A DNA stretch of 42,691 nucleotides from Solirubrobacterales bacterium (GTDB taxonomy: Bacteria > Actinomycetota > Thermoleophilia > Solirubrobacterales > Solirubrobacteraceae), in contig PLES01000108.1 of assembly GCA_003137075.1 (NCBI GenBank), positions 1 to 42,691 on the forward strand, written 5' to 3'. Under the pieces are notes generated by a model that searched no databases, had not been told where the DNA came from, and saw only the letters and a list, made by a program, of their open reading frames with translations. Of this stretch, positions 24,786 through 31,993 are shown in pieces (within the stretch, counting starts at the first letter, position 1; each line of letters opens with the position of its first letter). Both the position numbers and the translations under genes were made by a program.

Positions 24786-24815
24786 AATGAGACTCAATCT
24801 CATTTGTGTTACCTT
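24786..24815 (+). promoter_or_regulatory. Zur-box-like palindrome within the importer promoter
   Basis: AATGAGA (24786-24792) and TCTCATT (24798-24804) form a perfect inverted repeat around CTCAA. ATGAGA (24787-24792), 17 nt, then TACCTT (24810-24815) form a weak promoter, ending 6 nt before ATG 24822. The palindrome overlaps -35 and lies 36 nt from the zur start on the other strand. Confidence 0.65.
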
Positions 24816-24821
24816 GTGGCC

Positions 24822-25769
24822 ATGCTTCTTTGCTCCCGCCTCGTCGCGGCTCGACACTCACGCCGCGTCGGATTGACCATGCTCACCGCCGCACTTGCGC
24901 TGATGCTCGCGGGCTGTGGCAGCACCACGAAAGCCGCCCGTCCCGGCCAGATCACCGCTGTCGGCGCCGAGAACCAGTACGCCAACGTGATCCAGCAAAT
25001 CGGTGGCCGCTACGTCTCGGTCACAGCGATCATGAGCAACCCCAACACCGACCCTCACAGCTTCGAGGCCAGCCCGAGCGTCGCCAAGACAGTCAACGCC
25101 GCGCGCCTGATCGTTCAGAACGGCGTCGGCTACGACAGTTTCATGGACAACATCGAGGCGGCCACGGCCAGCTCGTCGCGCAAGGTGATCACCGTGCAGA
25201 AGCTGCTCGGCCTGCCGAACTCGACTCCGAATCCGCACCTCTGGTACGCGCCGAGCACGATGCCGGCCGTAGCCACGGCGCTCGCCAAGGACCTGACGCA
25301 GATGCAGCCCGCCCACGCCGCGTACTTCGCCGCCAACCTACACCGCTTCGACGCGGCGTTGAAGCCCTGGCTCAAGGCGATCTCGCAGTTCAAGGCCAAG
25401 CACCCCGCAACGACAGTCGCAACGACAGAACCGGTCGGCGACTACATGCTGCAAGCAGCAGGAACCCACGACCTCACGCCCTGGGAACTGCAGTCAGACA
25501 TCATGAATGGCGTCGACCCAGCCGCCCAGGACATCACGCTCCAGGACGGGCTCTTCAGCAGCCACAAGGTCAAGGTCTTCGTCTACAACCAGCAGGTGAC
25601 CGACACGCTCACCCAGCAGTTCAAGACCGCGGCCGCGCGCGCCGGGGTCCCGGTGGTCGGCGTCTACGAGACGATGCCAACGGGCTACAGCTACCAGCGG
25701 TGGATGCTGGCCGAAGTCCAGGCGCTGCAGCGGGCCGTGGCCGATCACAAATCGACCGAGAAGCTCTGA
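24822..25769 (+). CDS. Zn/Mn ABC transporter substrate-binding lipoprotein
   Basis: Cluster A-I metal-binding protein of 315 residues. Signal peptide with lipobox LAGC (Cys32), so it is anchored to the outer face of the membrane. Metal ligands: H79 (TDPHSFE), H139 (PNPHLWY) and, at the third position, E203 (TTEPVGDY) where ZnuA has His; Mn-binders such as PsaA carry Glu there. There is no His-rich loop. Starts: ATG 24822 rather than TTG 24804, supported by the -10 at 24810. Its TGA overlaps the ATPase start. Regulated with the palindrome just upstream. Whether it carries zinc or manganese is open. Confidence 0.87.
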   Translation: MLLCSRLVAARHSRRVGLTMLTAALALMLAGCGSTTKAARPGQITAVGAENQYANVIQQIGGRYVSVTAIMSNPNTDPHSFEASPSVAKTVNAARLIVQNGVGYDSFMDNIEAATASSSRKVITVQKLLGLPNSTPNPHLWYAPSTMPAVATALAKDLTQMQPAHAAYFAANLHRFDAALKPWLKAISQFKAKHPATTVATTEPVGDYMLQAAGTHDLTPWELQSDIMNGVDPAAQDITLQDGLFSSHKVKVFVYNQQVTDTLTQQFKTAAARAGVPVVGVYETMPTGYSYQRWMLAEVQALQRAVADHKSTEKL

Positions 25770-26572
25770 TGGAAGCGTCGACCGCTCTCAAAGTTGAGGG
25801 CGTGAGCGTGCAGCTCGGCGGTCGCCAGATCCTCGACGACATCACGTTTGAGCTGCGCCCCGGCGAGCTCACCGGCCTGATCGGCTCCAACGGAGCCGGC
25901 AAGACGACGCTCTTCAGAGTGATCCTCGGCCTGCAGGCTACTTCGGCCGGCTCTGTGCGAATCGGAGCGCAGGGCGAGCGCCAAGGTGTCGGCTACGTGC
26001 CGCAGAAGTTCCTGCTCGACCCCGACATGCCGCTGCGCGGCCGGGATCTGGTCGGACTCGGGATCGACGGCCACCGCTTCGGTCTGCCCAAGCCGTCGAA
26101 GACGCGGCGCCAGCGTATCCAGCAGATGCTCGAGGCGGTTGACGCCCAAGACTTCGCCGACGCCCGCGTCGGCCAGCTCTCCGGCGGTGAGCAGCAGCGG
26201 ATCCTGATCGCGCACGCGCTGATCAGCAACCCCCAGCTGCTGCTGCTCGACGAACCGCTCGCGAACCTCGACCTGCGCAGCGCCAAGGAGGTCGTGACCC
26301 TGCTCTCGCGGATCGCGACCGAGCACCGGGTCTCGGTGCTGATCTCCGCTCACGAGATGAACCCGCTGCTACCGGTGATGGACCGCATCGTCTACCTCGC
26401 CGACGGCCGCGCAGTATCCGGGACAGCCGATGAGGTGATCCGCACCGACGTGCTCAGCAAGCTCTACCGCCACCACGTGGACGTGCTCAAGGTCCACGGG
26501 CGCGTGATCGTCGTCGCAGGCGAGGGTGACCACGACGACGAGCCCGACCACGGCCCCGTCGAGATCATCTGA
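25769..26572 (+). CDS. Metal ABC transporter ATPase
   Basis: Protein of 267 residues. Walker A GSNGAGKTT (39-47), Q-loop Q79, signature LSGGE (137-141), Walker B LLLLDEP (157-163) and H-loop H195 are intact. Extra C-terminal acidic/His tail (DHDDEPDH) could touch metal or regulate. The ATG at 25769 overlaps the stop of the binding-protein gene; the first permease starts 4 nt after its stop. Powers import through the two permeases. Confidence 0.92.
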   Translation: MEASTALKVEGVSVQLGGRQILDDITFELRPGELTGLIGSNGAGKTTLFRVILGLQATSAGSVRIGAQGERQGVGYVPQKFLLDPDMPLRGRDLVGLGIDGHRFGLPKPSKTRRQRIQQMLEAVDAQDFADARVGQLSGGEQQRILIAHALISNPQLLLLDEPLANLDLRSAKEVVTLLSRIATEHRVSVLISAHEMNPLLPVMDRIVYLADGRAVSGTADEVIRTDVLSKLYRHHVDVLKVHGRVIVVAGEGDHDDEPDHGPVEII

Positions 26573-26576
26573 CCGC

Positions 26577-27464
26577 ATGAGCCACGTGCTGCACGTCCTG
26601 ATCGAGCCAGGCTTCTTCTCGAGTTCGCCGGTGCGGCTCGCGCTCGCGATCGGCGGGCTGGTCGCGAGCGTCGCGGCGGTCGTCGGCGTGTTCACGGTGA
26701 TCCGTGGCCAGGCCTTCGCCGGCGAGGCGTTGGGTGACATCGGCGCGACCGGCGGTGCCAGCGCCTACCTCGCCGGCGTCCCCGCGCTATTCGGGTTCGT
26801 CGGGTTCTCGGTCGCGGCCGCGGGCGCGATGGAGCTGATCGGCATCCAGCGCGTCCGCGGGCGTGACCTCGCCACCGGGATCGTGCTCGGCGCCGGCTTT
26901 GGTATCGCCGCGCTCCTGCTGTATCTCGGAACCACCTACGACAACACCAGCGGTGCGACCGTGACGATCCTGTTCGGCGCGATCTTCGACCTAACCTCCC
27001 CAGATCTGCCGCTGGTGCTCGGCTTCGGCCTGATCGTGCTGGTCACACTGGCGGTGCTCTACAGGCCGCTGATGCTCGCCAGCATCAGTCCTGAGCTGGC
27101 CGCCGCTCGCGGTGTGCGCGTGCGGCTGGTCGGCGCCGCCTACCTGATCTCGATGGCCGTCGCGGTCGCGCTCAGCGCGGTCACGATCGGTGCGATCCTC
27201 TCCACCGCGCTGCTGGTCGGACCGGCCGCCGCGGCGTTGCGCCTCACGACCCGGCCGGGCCGTGCGATCGCCACAGCTGCCGTGATCGGCGTCGCCAGCA
27301 CCTGGCTAGGGGTACTGCTCGCCTACGACAGCTACGACTGGACCGTGAAACACGACAGAGCCTGGCCGGCGAGTTTCTTCATCGTGACCGTGGTGCTTGC
27401 CGTCTACCTGATCGCCGGCTGGTTCTCCCAAAGCATCCGCCGGGGCCGGAGTCTGAGCGCCTGA
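26577..27464 (+). CDS. Metal ABC transporter permease 1
   Basis: Membrane protein of 295 residues with about eight transmembrane helices, of the ABC-3 family (ZnuB/MntB). The conserved GATGGASAYLAGVPALFGF and the LVGPAAAALRLTTRPGRAI loop that contacts the ATPase are present. ATG 26577, not the upstream frame start at 26526 inside the ATPase gene. Stop overlaps the start of permease 2 (TGATG). Confidence 0.88.
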   Translation: MSHVLHVLIEPGFFSSSPVRLALAIGGLVASVAAVVGVFTVIRGQAFAGEALGDIGATGGASAYLAGVPALFGFVGFSVAAAGAMELIGIQRVRGRDLATGIVLGAGFGIAALLLYLGTTYDNTSGATVTILFGAIFDLTSPDLPLVLGFGLIVLVTLAVLYRPLMLASISPELAAARGVRVRLVGAAYLISMAVAVALSAVTIGAILSTALLVGPAAAALRLTTRPGRAIATAAVIGVASTWLGVLLAYDSYDWTVKHDRAWPASFFIVTVVLAVYLIAGWFSQSIRRGRSLSA

Positions 27465-28252
27465 TGTTCTCCGGGTTCATGGTCAACGCCTGGATCGTCG
27501 CGACGCTGGTGGCGATCGTCGGCGCCGCGGTCGGCTTCTTCGTCGTGATGCGGGGATCGGCGTTCGTGGCCCACGCGGTTCCGAACGGCTCGTTCGCGGG
27601 CGCCGCCGGGGCGAGCCTGATCGGCGTCAACGCGATCCTCGGTCTCGGCGTCTTCTCGGTCGCGGGCGCGCTCGGCATCGGGCTGCTCGGGCGCCGCGGA
27701 CGTCATGACGTCGCGACCGCGCTGACGCTGGTGTTCATGCTCGGGCTCGGCGCGCTGTTCCTCAGCTTCAACACCGAGTACGGGCCGCAGGTCTACTCGC
27801 TGCTGTTCGGTGAGGTGCTCGGGATCAGCGACAACCAGCTGTGGCCGACGCTGATGCTGACATGCGTCTGTCTGGGCGCGCTGGCGATGCTCTGGCGGCC
27901 GCTGCTGCTCGCCTCGGTGCTGCCCAGCAGCGCCCAGGGACTTGACCCGTTCAAGCTCGAGCTCTGCTTCCTGCTGCTGGTCGCGCTGGCGACGGCGATG
28001 ACCGTTCCGGTGGTCGGCACCGCGCTGATCTTCAGCCTGATGATCGGCCCCGCTGCCGCCGCCCGCGCCTTCACGGTGCGTCCGCATCTCGCGCTCGCCC
28101 TGGCGGTGGGGATCGCGCTCGCGATCGTCTGGACCGCGATCGCCTGCTCCTACGCCAGCGACTGGCCGGTCGGGTTCTTCGTCGGGGTGCTCAGCGCCAG
28201 CGCCTATACGGTCGGGCGAGTCTGGAGCTGGTCTCGTCGGCGCGGCGGCTGA
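27464..28252 (+). CDS. Metal ABC transporter permease 2
   Basis: Second ABC-3 permease of 262 residues, different from the first in sequence. It shows FVVMRGSAFVAHAVPNGSFAGAAG at the first helices and LMIGPAAAARAFTVRPHLAL as coupling segment. ZnuBC systems usually have one permease forming a homodimer; here two unequal proteins suggest a heterodimeric channel, as seen in some actinobacterial manganese/zinc systems. Last gene of the operon; a stem-loop containing its stop codon follows. Confidence 0.87.
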   Translation: MFSGFMVNAWIVATLVAIVGAAVGFFVVMRGSAFVAHAVPNGSFAGAAGASLIGVNAILGLGVFSVAGALGIGLLGRRGRHDVATALTLVFMLGLGALFLSFNTEYGPQVYSLLFGEVLGISDNQLWPTLMLTCVCLGALAMLWRPLLLASVLPSSAQGLDPFKLELCFLLLVALATAMTVPVVGTALIFSLMIGPAAAARAFTVRPHLALALAVGIALAIVWTAIACSYASDWPVGFFVGVLSASAYTVGRVWSWSRRRGG

Positions 28253-28266
28253 GCGCTCGCGCTCAG
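28249..28266. terminator. Stem-loop containing both stop codons
   Basis: CTGAGCGC (28249-28256) and GCGCTCAG (28259-28266) pair perfectly around TC. The TGA of permease 2 and the TGA of the convergent small-protein gene are inside the arms. Confidence 0.65.
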
Positions 28267-28478
28267 CTGAGCTGCGAGAAGAAGGTGTAGATCACCATCG
28301 CGCCCACAACCAGAACGAAGACACGCAGGACCCAGAGCAAAACGCGGGTCCGCGCGGCCAGTGGGTAACGCGGAACCGGCCGGGACCTGTCGACGGCCAG
28401 CTGATCCGGTTCCAGGAAGTCGACGAGGTCCTCTTCCTCCTCGTTTGCAGGCGTCTGCCGCTGGTCTGATCGAGCCAT
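28263..28478 (-). CDS. Small single-pass membrane protein next to the NRAMP gene
   Basis: Protein of 71 residues: an acidic, soluble N-terminal half (EEEEDLVDFLEPD) and one C-terminal membrane helix (RVLLWVLRVFVLVVGAMVIY) ending in a short tail. It starts 2 nt beyond the NRAMP stop, so the two are translated together. I know no family name. The acidic tail facing the cytoplasm could influence metal transport or be a partner of the transporter; this is speculation. ATG 28478 is the only start consistent with this spacing. Confidence 0.65.
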   Translation of the reverse strand: MARSDQRQTPANEEEEDLVDFLEPDQLAVDRSRPVPRYPLAARTRVLLWVLRVFVLVVGAMVIYTFFSQLS

Positions 28479-28480
28479 CA

Positions 28481-29866
28481 CTAGCCGTGGATCAGGTGGA
28501 CCGTTTGCAGAAACGAGTCGATGCCGTAGGCGGCACCGGCGAGCGCCACGAACGCGACGATCACCATCGCTACCCGGTTCAGCATCGCGCTGTTGACCCA
28601 TCTGCCCATCAGCTCACGGTCGTTCGCGAGCATGATCATGAAGACGAGCGTGACCGGCAGCAGCACCGTCGCCAGCACGTTGGCATTGAGCGCGATCGAG
28701 AGCAGCGGAGCGCCCGGGATCAGGATGATCACGGCGGCGACGAGCGCAACGCTGATGTTGGTGGCGTAGAACCACCCGGCGTTGCGCGGCGCGTTGTTGA
28801 AGCTGCTCGCCTTGCCGATGCACTCGCCCACTGCGTAGCCGGTGCTCGCGGAGATCGTCAGCACGGCTACGGCGCCCGCCTCGATCAGCCCGAGCGCGAA
28901 GATCGTGCCGACGGCGTTGCCGTCGACCTTGCTCAGTGCGCCCGGAAAGCCAGCGCCGGCGAGGCCCTGGATGCTGGCGCCGCCGTGGGTCACGAGCGCC
29001 GCGCCCGCGATCAGCGCCGCGCAGCCGAAGATCGCGCCGAGCGTGCCGCCCGCGATCGTGTCGATCCGCCCCTGCTTGAGGTCGCGAGGAGTGAGGCCCT
29101 TGTCGGCCGAGGCGCTCTGCTGGAAGAAGATCATCCAGGGGGTGACTGTCGCGCCCACGGTGGAGGCGAAGAGCAGCAGCAGCGTGTTGAGGCTACCGCC
29201 GGGGAACGGAGAAAAGGTGACCAGTGAATGCGCGACCGCTCCCAGGTGCGGCTTCACCATGATCGCGGCGACTAGGAAGAGGCCGTTGAACATCGCCAGC
29301 CCGAGCACGATGCGTTCGAAGCGCCAGTAGCGGCCGCCGCTCATCGTGAACACGACCAGCGCCAGGCCGAGCGCCGCTGCCACGCCGGCGCCGATATGGA
29401 AGTAGGCGAGCCCGATGCGGATCGCGACGAACTCAGCGATCAGCGTTACGAGGTTCGTGAACAGCAGGTCGCCGGCTGCGAACCATCCCCACAGCGGGCC
29501 AAATCGCTGAAGCACGAGCTGGCCGTAGCCGCGATGCGTGACCGCCCCGACGCGCATGCACATCTCCTGGCAGACCATTGCGATCACGAACGTGACGACG
29601 ATAAATGGCAGGAAGAACCCGAGCCCGTACCTCGCCCCGGTGGCCGCGTAGGAGATCATGCTCGGCCCGTCGTTCTCGCCGAGCATCGCCAGTATTCCGG
29701 GGCCGATCAGCAGCCACAGCAAGAACCACTTGCGGCCACCCTGGCGGGCGCTGTGCACCCGAGCCCGGTCAAGCGAGCGGTCACTGTCCTCATGGGTCAG
29801 CGGCGGTCGCGGCAAGGCGATGGTTCCGCCCGCTGCCGCCTGCGCTTCAGCCGGCCCTGAACTCAC
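28481..29866 (-). CDS. NRAMP-family divalent metal transporter, non-canonical site
   Basis: Membrane protein of 461 residues with about 11 helices after a 55-residue tail. In canonical NRAMPs helix 1 has DPGN and helix 6 has MPH, which bind Mn or Fe. Here helix 1 reads ENDGPSM (about 64-70) and helix 6 TPWM (242-245), so the Asn and Met ligands are lost. Family members without the Met ligand include NRAMP-related magnesium transporters, so Mg or another hard metal is possible. Start GTG 29866 is chosen because the promoter -10 at 29926-29931 lies downstream of the longer ATG 29953. It is divergent from a DtxR-family gene and followed by a one-helix protein. Confidence 0.82.
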   Translation of the reverse strand: MSSGPAEAQAAAGGTIALPRPPLTHEDSDRSLDRARVHSARQGGRKWFLLWLLIGPGILAMLGENDGPSMISYAATGARYGLGFFLPFIVVTFVIAMVCQEMCMRVGAVTHRGYGQLVLQRFGPLWGWFAAGDLLFTNLVTLIAEFVAIRIGLAYFHIGAGVAAALGLALVVFTMSGGRYWRFERIVLGLAMFNGLFLVAAIMVKPHLGAVAHSLVTFSPFPGGSLNTLLLLFASTVGATVTPWMIFFQQSASADKGLTPRDLKQGRIDTIAGGTLGAIFGCAALIAGAALVTHGGASIQGLAGAGFPGALSKVDGNAVGTIFALGLIEAGAVAVLTISASTGYAVGECIGKASSFNNAPRNAGWFYATNISVALVAAVIILIPGAPLLSIALNANVLATVLLPVTLVFMIMLANDRELMGRWVNSAMLNRVAMVIVAFVALAGAAYGIDSFLQTVHLIHG

Positions 29867-29916
29867 CCTCGCACCACCGGGGACAACGCGGCCTGTTCGG
29901 TCTCGGCGGGGCTCAT
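29863..29916 (-). CDS. Possible 17-residue leader peptide of the NRAMP gene
   Basis: An ATG at 29916 opens a 17-codon frame, MSPAETEQAALSPVVRG, whose TGA overlaps the GTG start of the NRAMP gene (GTGA). The promoter-like TTGATG/TACCCT pair ends 9 nt before this ATG, so transcripts may begin almost at it. Translation of this peptide could feed ribosomes to the downstream start. It could also be chance. Confidence 0.35.
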   Translation of the reverse strand: MSPAETEQAALSPVVRG

Positions 29917-29925
29917 GACTTTGCC

Positions 29926-29953
29926 AGGGTAGCAAAAAAGTCCACACCATCAA
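29926..29953 (-). promoter_or_regulatory. Candidate NRAMP operon promoter
   Basis: On the minus strand TTGATG (29948-29953), 16 nt, TACCCT (29926-29931). The divergent dtxR-type promoter overlaps on the other side; a weak dyad of CAAAAC (29951-29956) and GTTGTG (29972-29977) lies between and could bind the DtxR-family protein. Confidence 0.45.
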
Positions 29954-29980
29954 AACTTTGGTTCACGCTTTGTTGTGATC

Positions 29981-29986
29981 TACCAT
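29981..29986 (+). promoter_or_regulatory. Candidate -10 of the DtxR-family gene (leaderless)
   Basis: TACCAT ends 7 nt before GTG 29994. Confidence 0.4.
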
Positions 29987-29993
29987 TGAGCTC

Positions 29994-30671
29994 GTGCAGT
30001 CGACGCCTGCAAAGAACGCATCAGCCCCCGTCGAGGACTACGTCAAAGCGATATACGCACTGACGTACGAACGGGATCAGTTCGCTTCCACCAGCAACAT
30101 CGCCGAGCGCCTGGGGATTACGGCCGGCTCGGTCTCGACGATGCTGAAGCGCATGGACGGCTCCGGGCTGGCCGAGCACGTTCCGTACCGCGGTGTACGC
30201 CTGACGCCCGCGGGGCGCAAACTCGCGCTCAGCGTAATCCGCCGCCACCGACTGATCGAGCTGTTTCTCGCCACCAGCCTCGACATCCCATGGGAGGACG
30301 TGCATCGCTATGCAGACGCGCTCGAGCACGCCGCATCGGATGATCTGATCGAACTGATCGCCGAGAAACTCGGCGACCCGGTCGCCGACCCGCACGGCGA
30401 TCCGATCCCAACCCGCTCCCTGGAGATCGACGAACGACCGCAGCCCAGCCTCGCCGATCTCGAGGCCGGCGAGCAGGCCGTGATCGTGCGGGTCTCCGAC
30501 TCAGACCCGGCGATGCTGCGGTATCTCACCGAACATCACATCGCGATCGGCGACCGCGTCGAGTTGATCGGTCGCCAGCCGTTCGACGGCCCCTGCGAGG
30601 TCGTGATCGGCGAGCACCGTAGGAACCTGGGCATCAAGCTAGCCCAGGCGATTCACGTAGACCGCGTCTAG
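29994..30671 (+). CDS. DtxR-family metalloregulator, MntR-like ligand set
   Basis: Protein of 225 residues: N-terminal winged helix (SNIAERLGITAGSVSTMLKRM), central dimerisation/metal domain and a C-terminal FeoA/SH3-like domain (ADLEAGEQAVIVRVSD...). The iron regulators DtxR and IdeR use Met10 and Cys102; here the aligned residues are D15 (PVEDYV) and D108 (DALEH), with H85, E111 and H112 kept, as in manganese-sensing MntR. It therefore most likely reads Mn. It is head-to-head with the NRAMP gene and probably represses it. GTG start supported by TACCAT upstream. Its stop codon shares CTAG with the convergent DsbA-like gene. Confidence 0.88.
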   Translation: MQSTPAKNASAPVEDYVKAIYALTYERDQFASTSNIAERLGITAGSVSTMLKRMDGSGLAEHVPYRGVRLTPAGRKLALSVIRRHRLIELFLATSLDIPWEDVHRYADALEHAASDDLIELIAEKLGDPVADPHGDPIPTRSLEIDERPQPSLADLEAGEQAVIVRVSDSDPAMLRYLTEHHIAIGDRVELIGRQPFDGPCEVVIGEHRRNLGIKLAQAIHVDRV

Positions 30672-31324
30672 TTGGCGACAGCGTCGGCGGCGCGGTTTTC
30701 CCAACCGTGCCGCAGCAGCCCGAGCAGCTGTTCCGATGGCTGGGCGCCGGAGGCACCGAACTTGCGATCGATCACGAACATCGGCACGCCGGTGATCCCA
30801 AACTCCCGGGCGGTGTCCTCATCGGCGCGAACCTCATCGGCGAAGCGATCGGACGAGAGCGTGGCGCGAACCTCGTCCTCCGGTAGCCCGACCTCGACGG
30901 CGGCCGCCACCAGCGTCTCCGGATCGGACATCAGCTCACCGTCGATGAAGCGGGCTTGGAACATCCGCTCCTTCATCGCATCCTGAAGTCCGTGCTGCTT
31001 GGCGAGATGCACGATCCGATGGGCATCGAATGTCGACCCCATCCTTGAGCGATCGAGGTGGTACTCAAGCCCGGCGTTAGCCGCCGTCTGTGTCACGCGC
31101 GCCTCTGCCGCGTGTGCCTGCTCAGCGCTCATGCCGTACTTCTTGGCGATGATCTCGGCGCTTGCGCCGGGCACCTCGGGCGGGGCCAAGGGGTCGAGCT
31201 CGTAGCTGCGCCAGGTGATATTGACGTCATCCGCGTGCTCGAACTCGGCCAGCGCGGCTTCGAAGTGGCGCTTACCGATGTAGCACCAGGGACAAGCGAT
31301 ATCTGACCAGATCTCTACGTTCAT
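30668..31324 (-). CDS. DsbA-family thiol oxidoreductase, FrnE-like
   Basis: Cytoplasmic protein of 218 residues with a thioredoxin fold and CPWC active site (11-14, after MNVEIWSDIA). The inserted helical domain and the late cis-proline GITGVPMFVIDRKFG are typical of FrnE and 2-hydroxychromene-2-carboxylate isomerase relatives. No signal peptide. FrnE-type proteins help under oxidative or metal stress in other bacteria. The gene is divergent from ohr with a promoter region of about 40 nt; the -10 TAGAAT lies near 31345 and a GAGG site before ATG 31324. Confidence 0.88.
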   Translation of the reverse strand: MNVEIWSDIACPWCYIGKRHFEAALAEFEHADDVNITWRSYELDPLAPPEVPGASAEIIAKKYGMSAEQAHAAEARVTQTAANAGLEYHLDRSRMGSTFDAHRIVHLAKQHGLQDAMKERMFQARFIDGELMSDPETLVAAAVEVGLPEDEVRATLSSDRFADEVRADEDTAREFGITGVPMFVIDRKFGASGAQPSEQLLGLLRHGWENRAADAVAN

Positions 31325-31329
31325 AAAAG

Positions 31330-31359
31330 TTGACCTCGCAATAAATTCTAGCGTAAGCT
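31330..31359 (+). promoter_or_regulatory. Leaderless promoter of the Ohr gene
   Basis: TTGACC (31330-31335), 18 nt, TAAGCT (31354-31359), ending 6 nt before ATG 31366. Confidence 0.55.
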
Positions 31360-31365
31360 CGACCT

Positions 31366-31800
31366 ATGCCTAATCCCATTTACACAGCAAAAGCAACAGT
31401 CAGCGGTGGACGCGCCGAAGGACATGGCCGGACCGACGACGGAAACCTCGACGTTCAGCTCCGCCTCCCCAAGGAGATGGGTGGCGAGGAGCAGGGTACG
31501 AACCCTGAGCAGCTCTTCGCAGTTGGCTGGGCGGCCTGCTTTGAGGGCGCGCTCGGCGCGGTCTCGCGACGCGAGAAGGTCGAGCTCGGCGAGGTCTCGA
31601 TCAACAGCGCCGTCACGCTCTCTCCGAACGGCAGCGGCGGCTTCGTGCTCAGCGCCGAGCTAGACGTGACGCTGCCCGACATCAGCGATGCCGAACAGGC
31701 CAAGTCAATCGTCGCCGCGGCGCATCAGGTCTGCCCGTACTCCAACGCCACCCGCGGCAACATCGAGGTCGCGCTGACCGCGAACGGCGAGGCCGTTTAG
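31366..31800 (+). CDS. ohr: Organic hydroperoxide resistance protein (Ohr/OsmC)
   Basis: Protein of 144 residues. Catalytic cysteines C58 (WAACFEGAL) and C123 (HQVCPYSNATRGN), plus conserved R16 and E49, match Ohr, which reduces organic peroxides with lipoyl-type thiols. It lacks an ohrR gene beside it in this window. Divergent from the FrnE-like gene; both suit oxidative stress. Leaderless promoter as above. Confidence 0.93.
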   Translation: MPNPIYTAKATVSGGRAEGHGRTDDGNLDVQLRLPKEMGGEEQGTNPEQLFAVGWAACFEGALGAVSRREKVELGEVSINSAVTLSPNGSGGFVLSAELDVTLPDISDAEQAKSIVAAAHQVCPYSNATRGNIEVALTANGEAV

Positions 31801-31813
31801 CCGCAACCGGCAC

Positions 31814-31970
31814 AACTCCTACGCATCGCCTGGCGCGGAGCGGACCATCGGGGTTTTACGGCTCTGACGGTGAGAGTCCCGAAGCTCAGCCCGGCCGGCG
31901 CGCTCGCGTAGGAGTTTTCCCGGCTACGAACCGACCCGTTACGAACTTCCCGGTTACGAACCGACCCGTT
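31814..31970. repeat. Long-range inverted repeat and 30-nt tandem repeat
   Basis: AACTCCTACGC (31814-31824) pairs perfectly with GCGTAGGAGTT (31906-31916) over 81 nt that contain a further 6-bp stem (GGCTCT with AGAGTC). Directly after, a 24-nt unit starting TTCCCGG(C/T)TACGAACC occurs at 31917-31940 and 31947-31970 with one mismatch, period 30. The 193-nt gap 31801-31993 holds no gene. Use unknown: RNA structure or terminator of ohr, or repeat element. Confidence 0.5.
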
Positions 31971-31993
31971 GCCCCGAGGCGGCCTGCCGAACC

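Noticed and set aside
24806-26572. A 588-codon frame running through the binding-protein gene into the ATPase
   Set aside because: The first 320 codons are out of frame with the real binding protein and look random; only the part from 25769 is the ATPase.
28481-29953. Longer NRAMP reading frame starting at ATG 29953
   Set aside because: The predicted -10 at 29926-29931 would lie inside it and the extra 29 residues carry no family similarity, so GTG 29866 was preferred.
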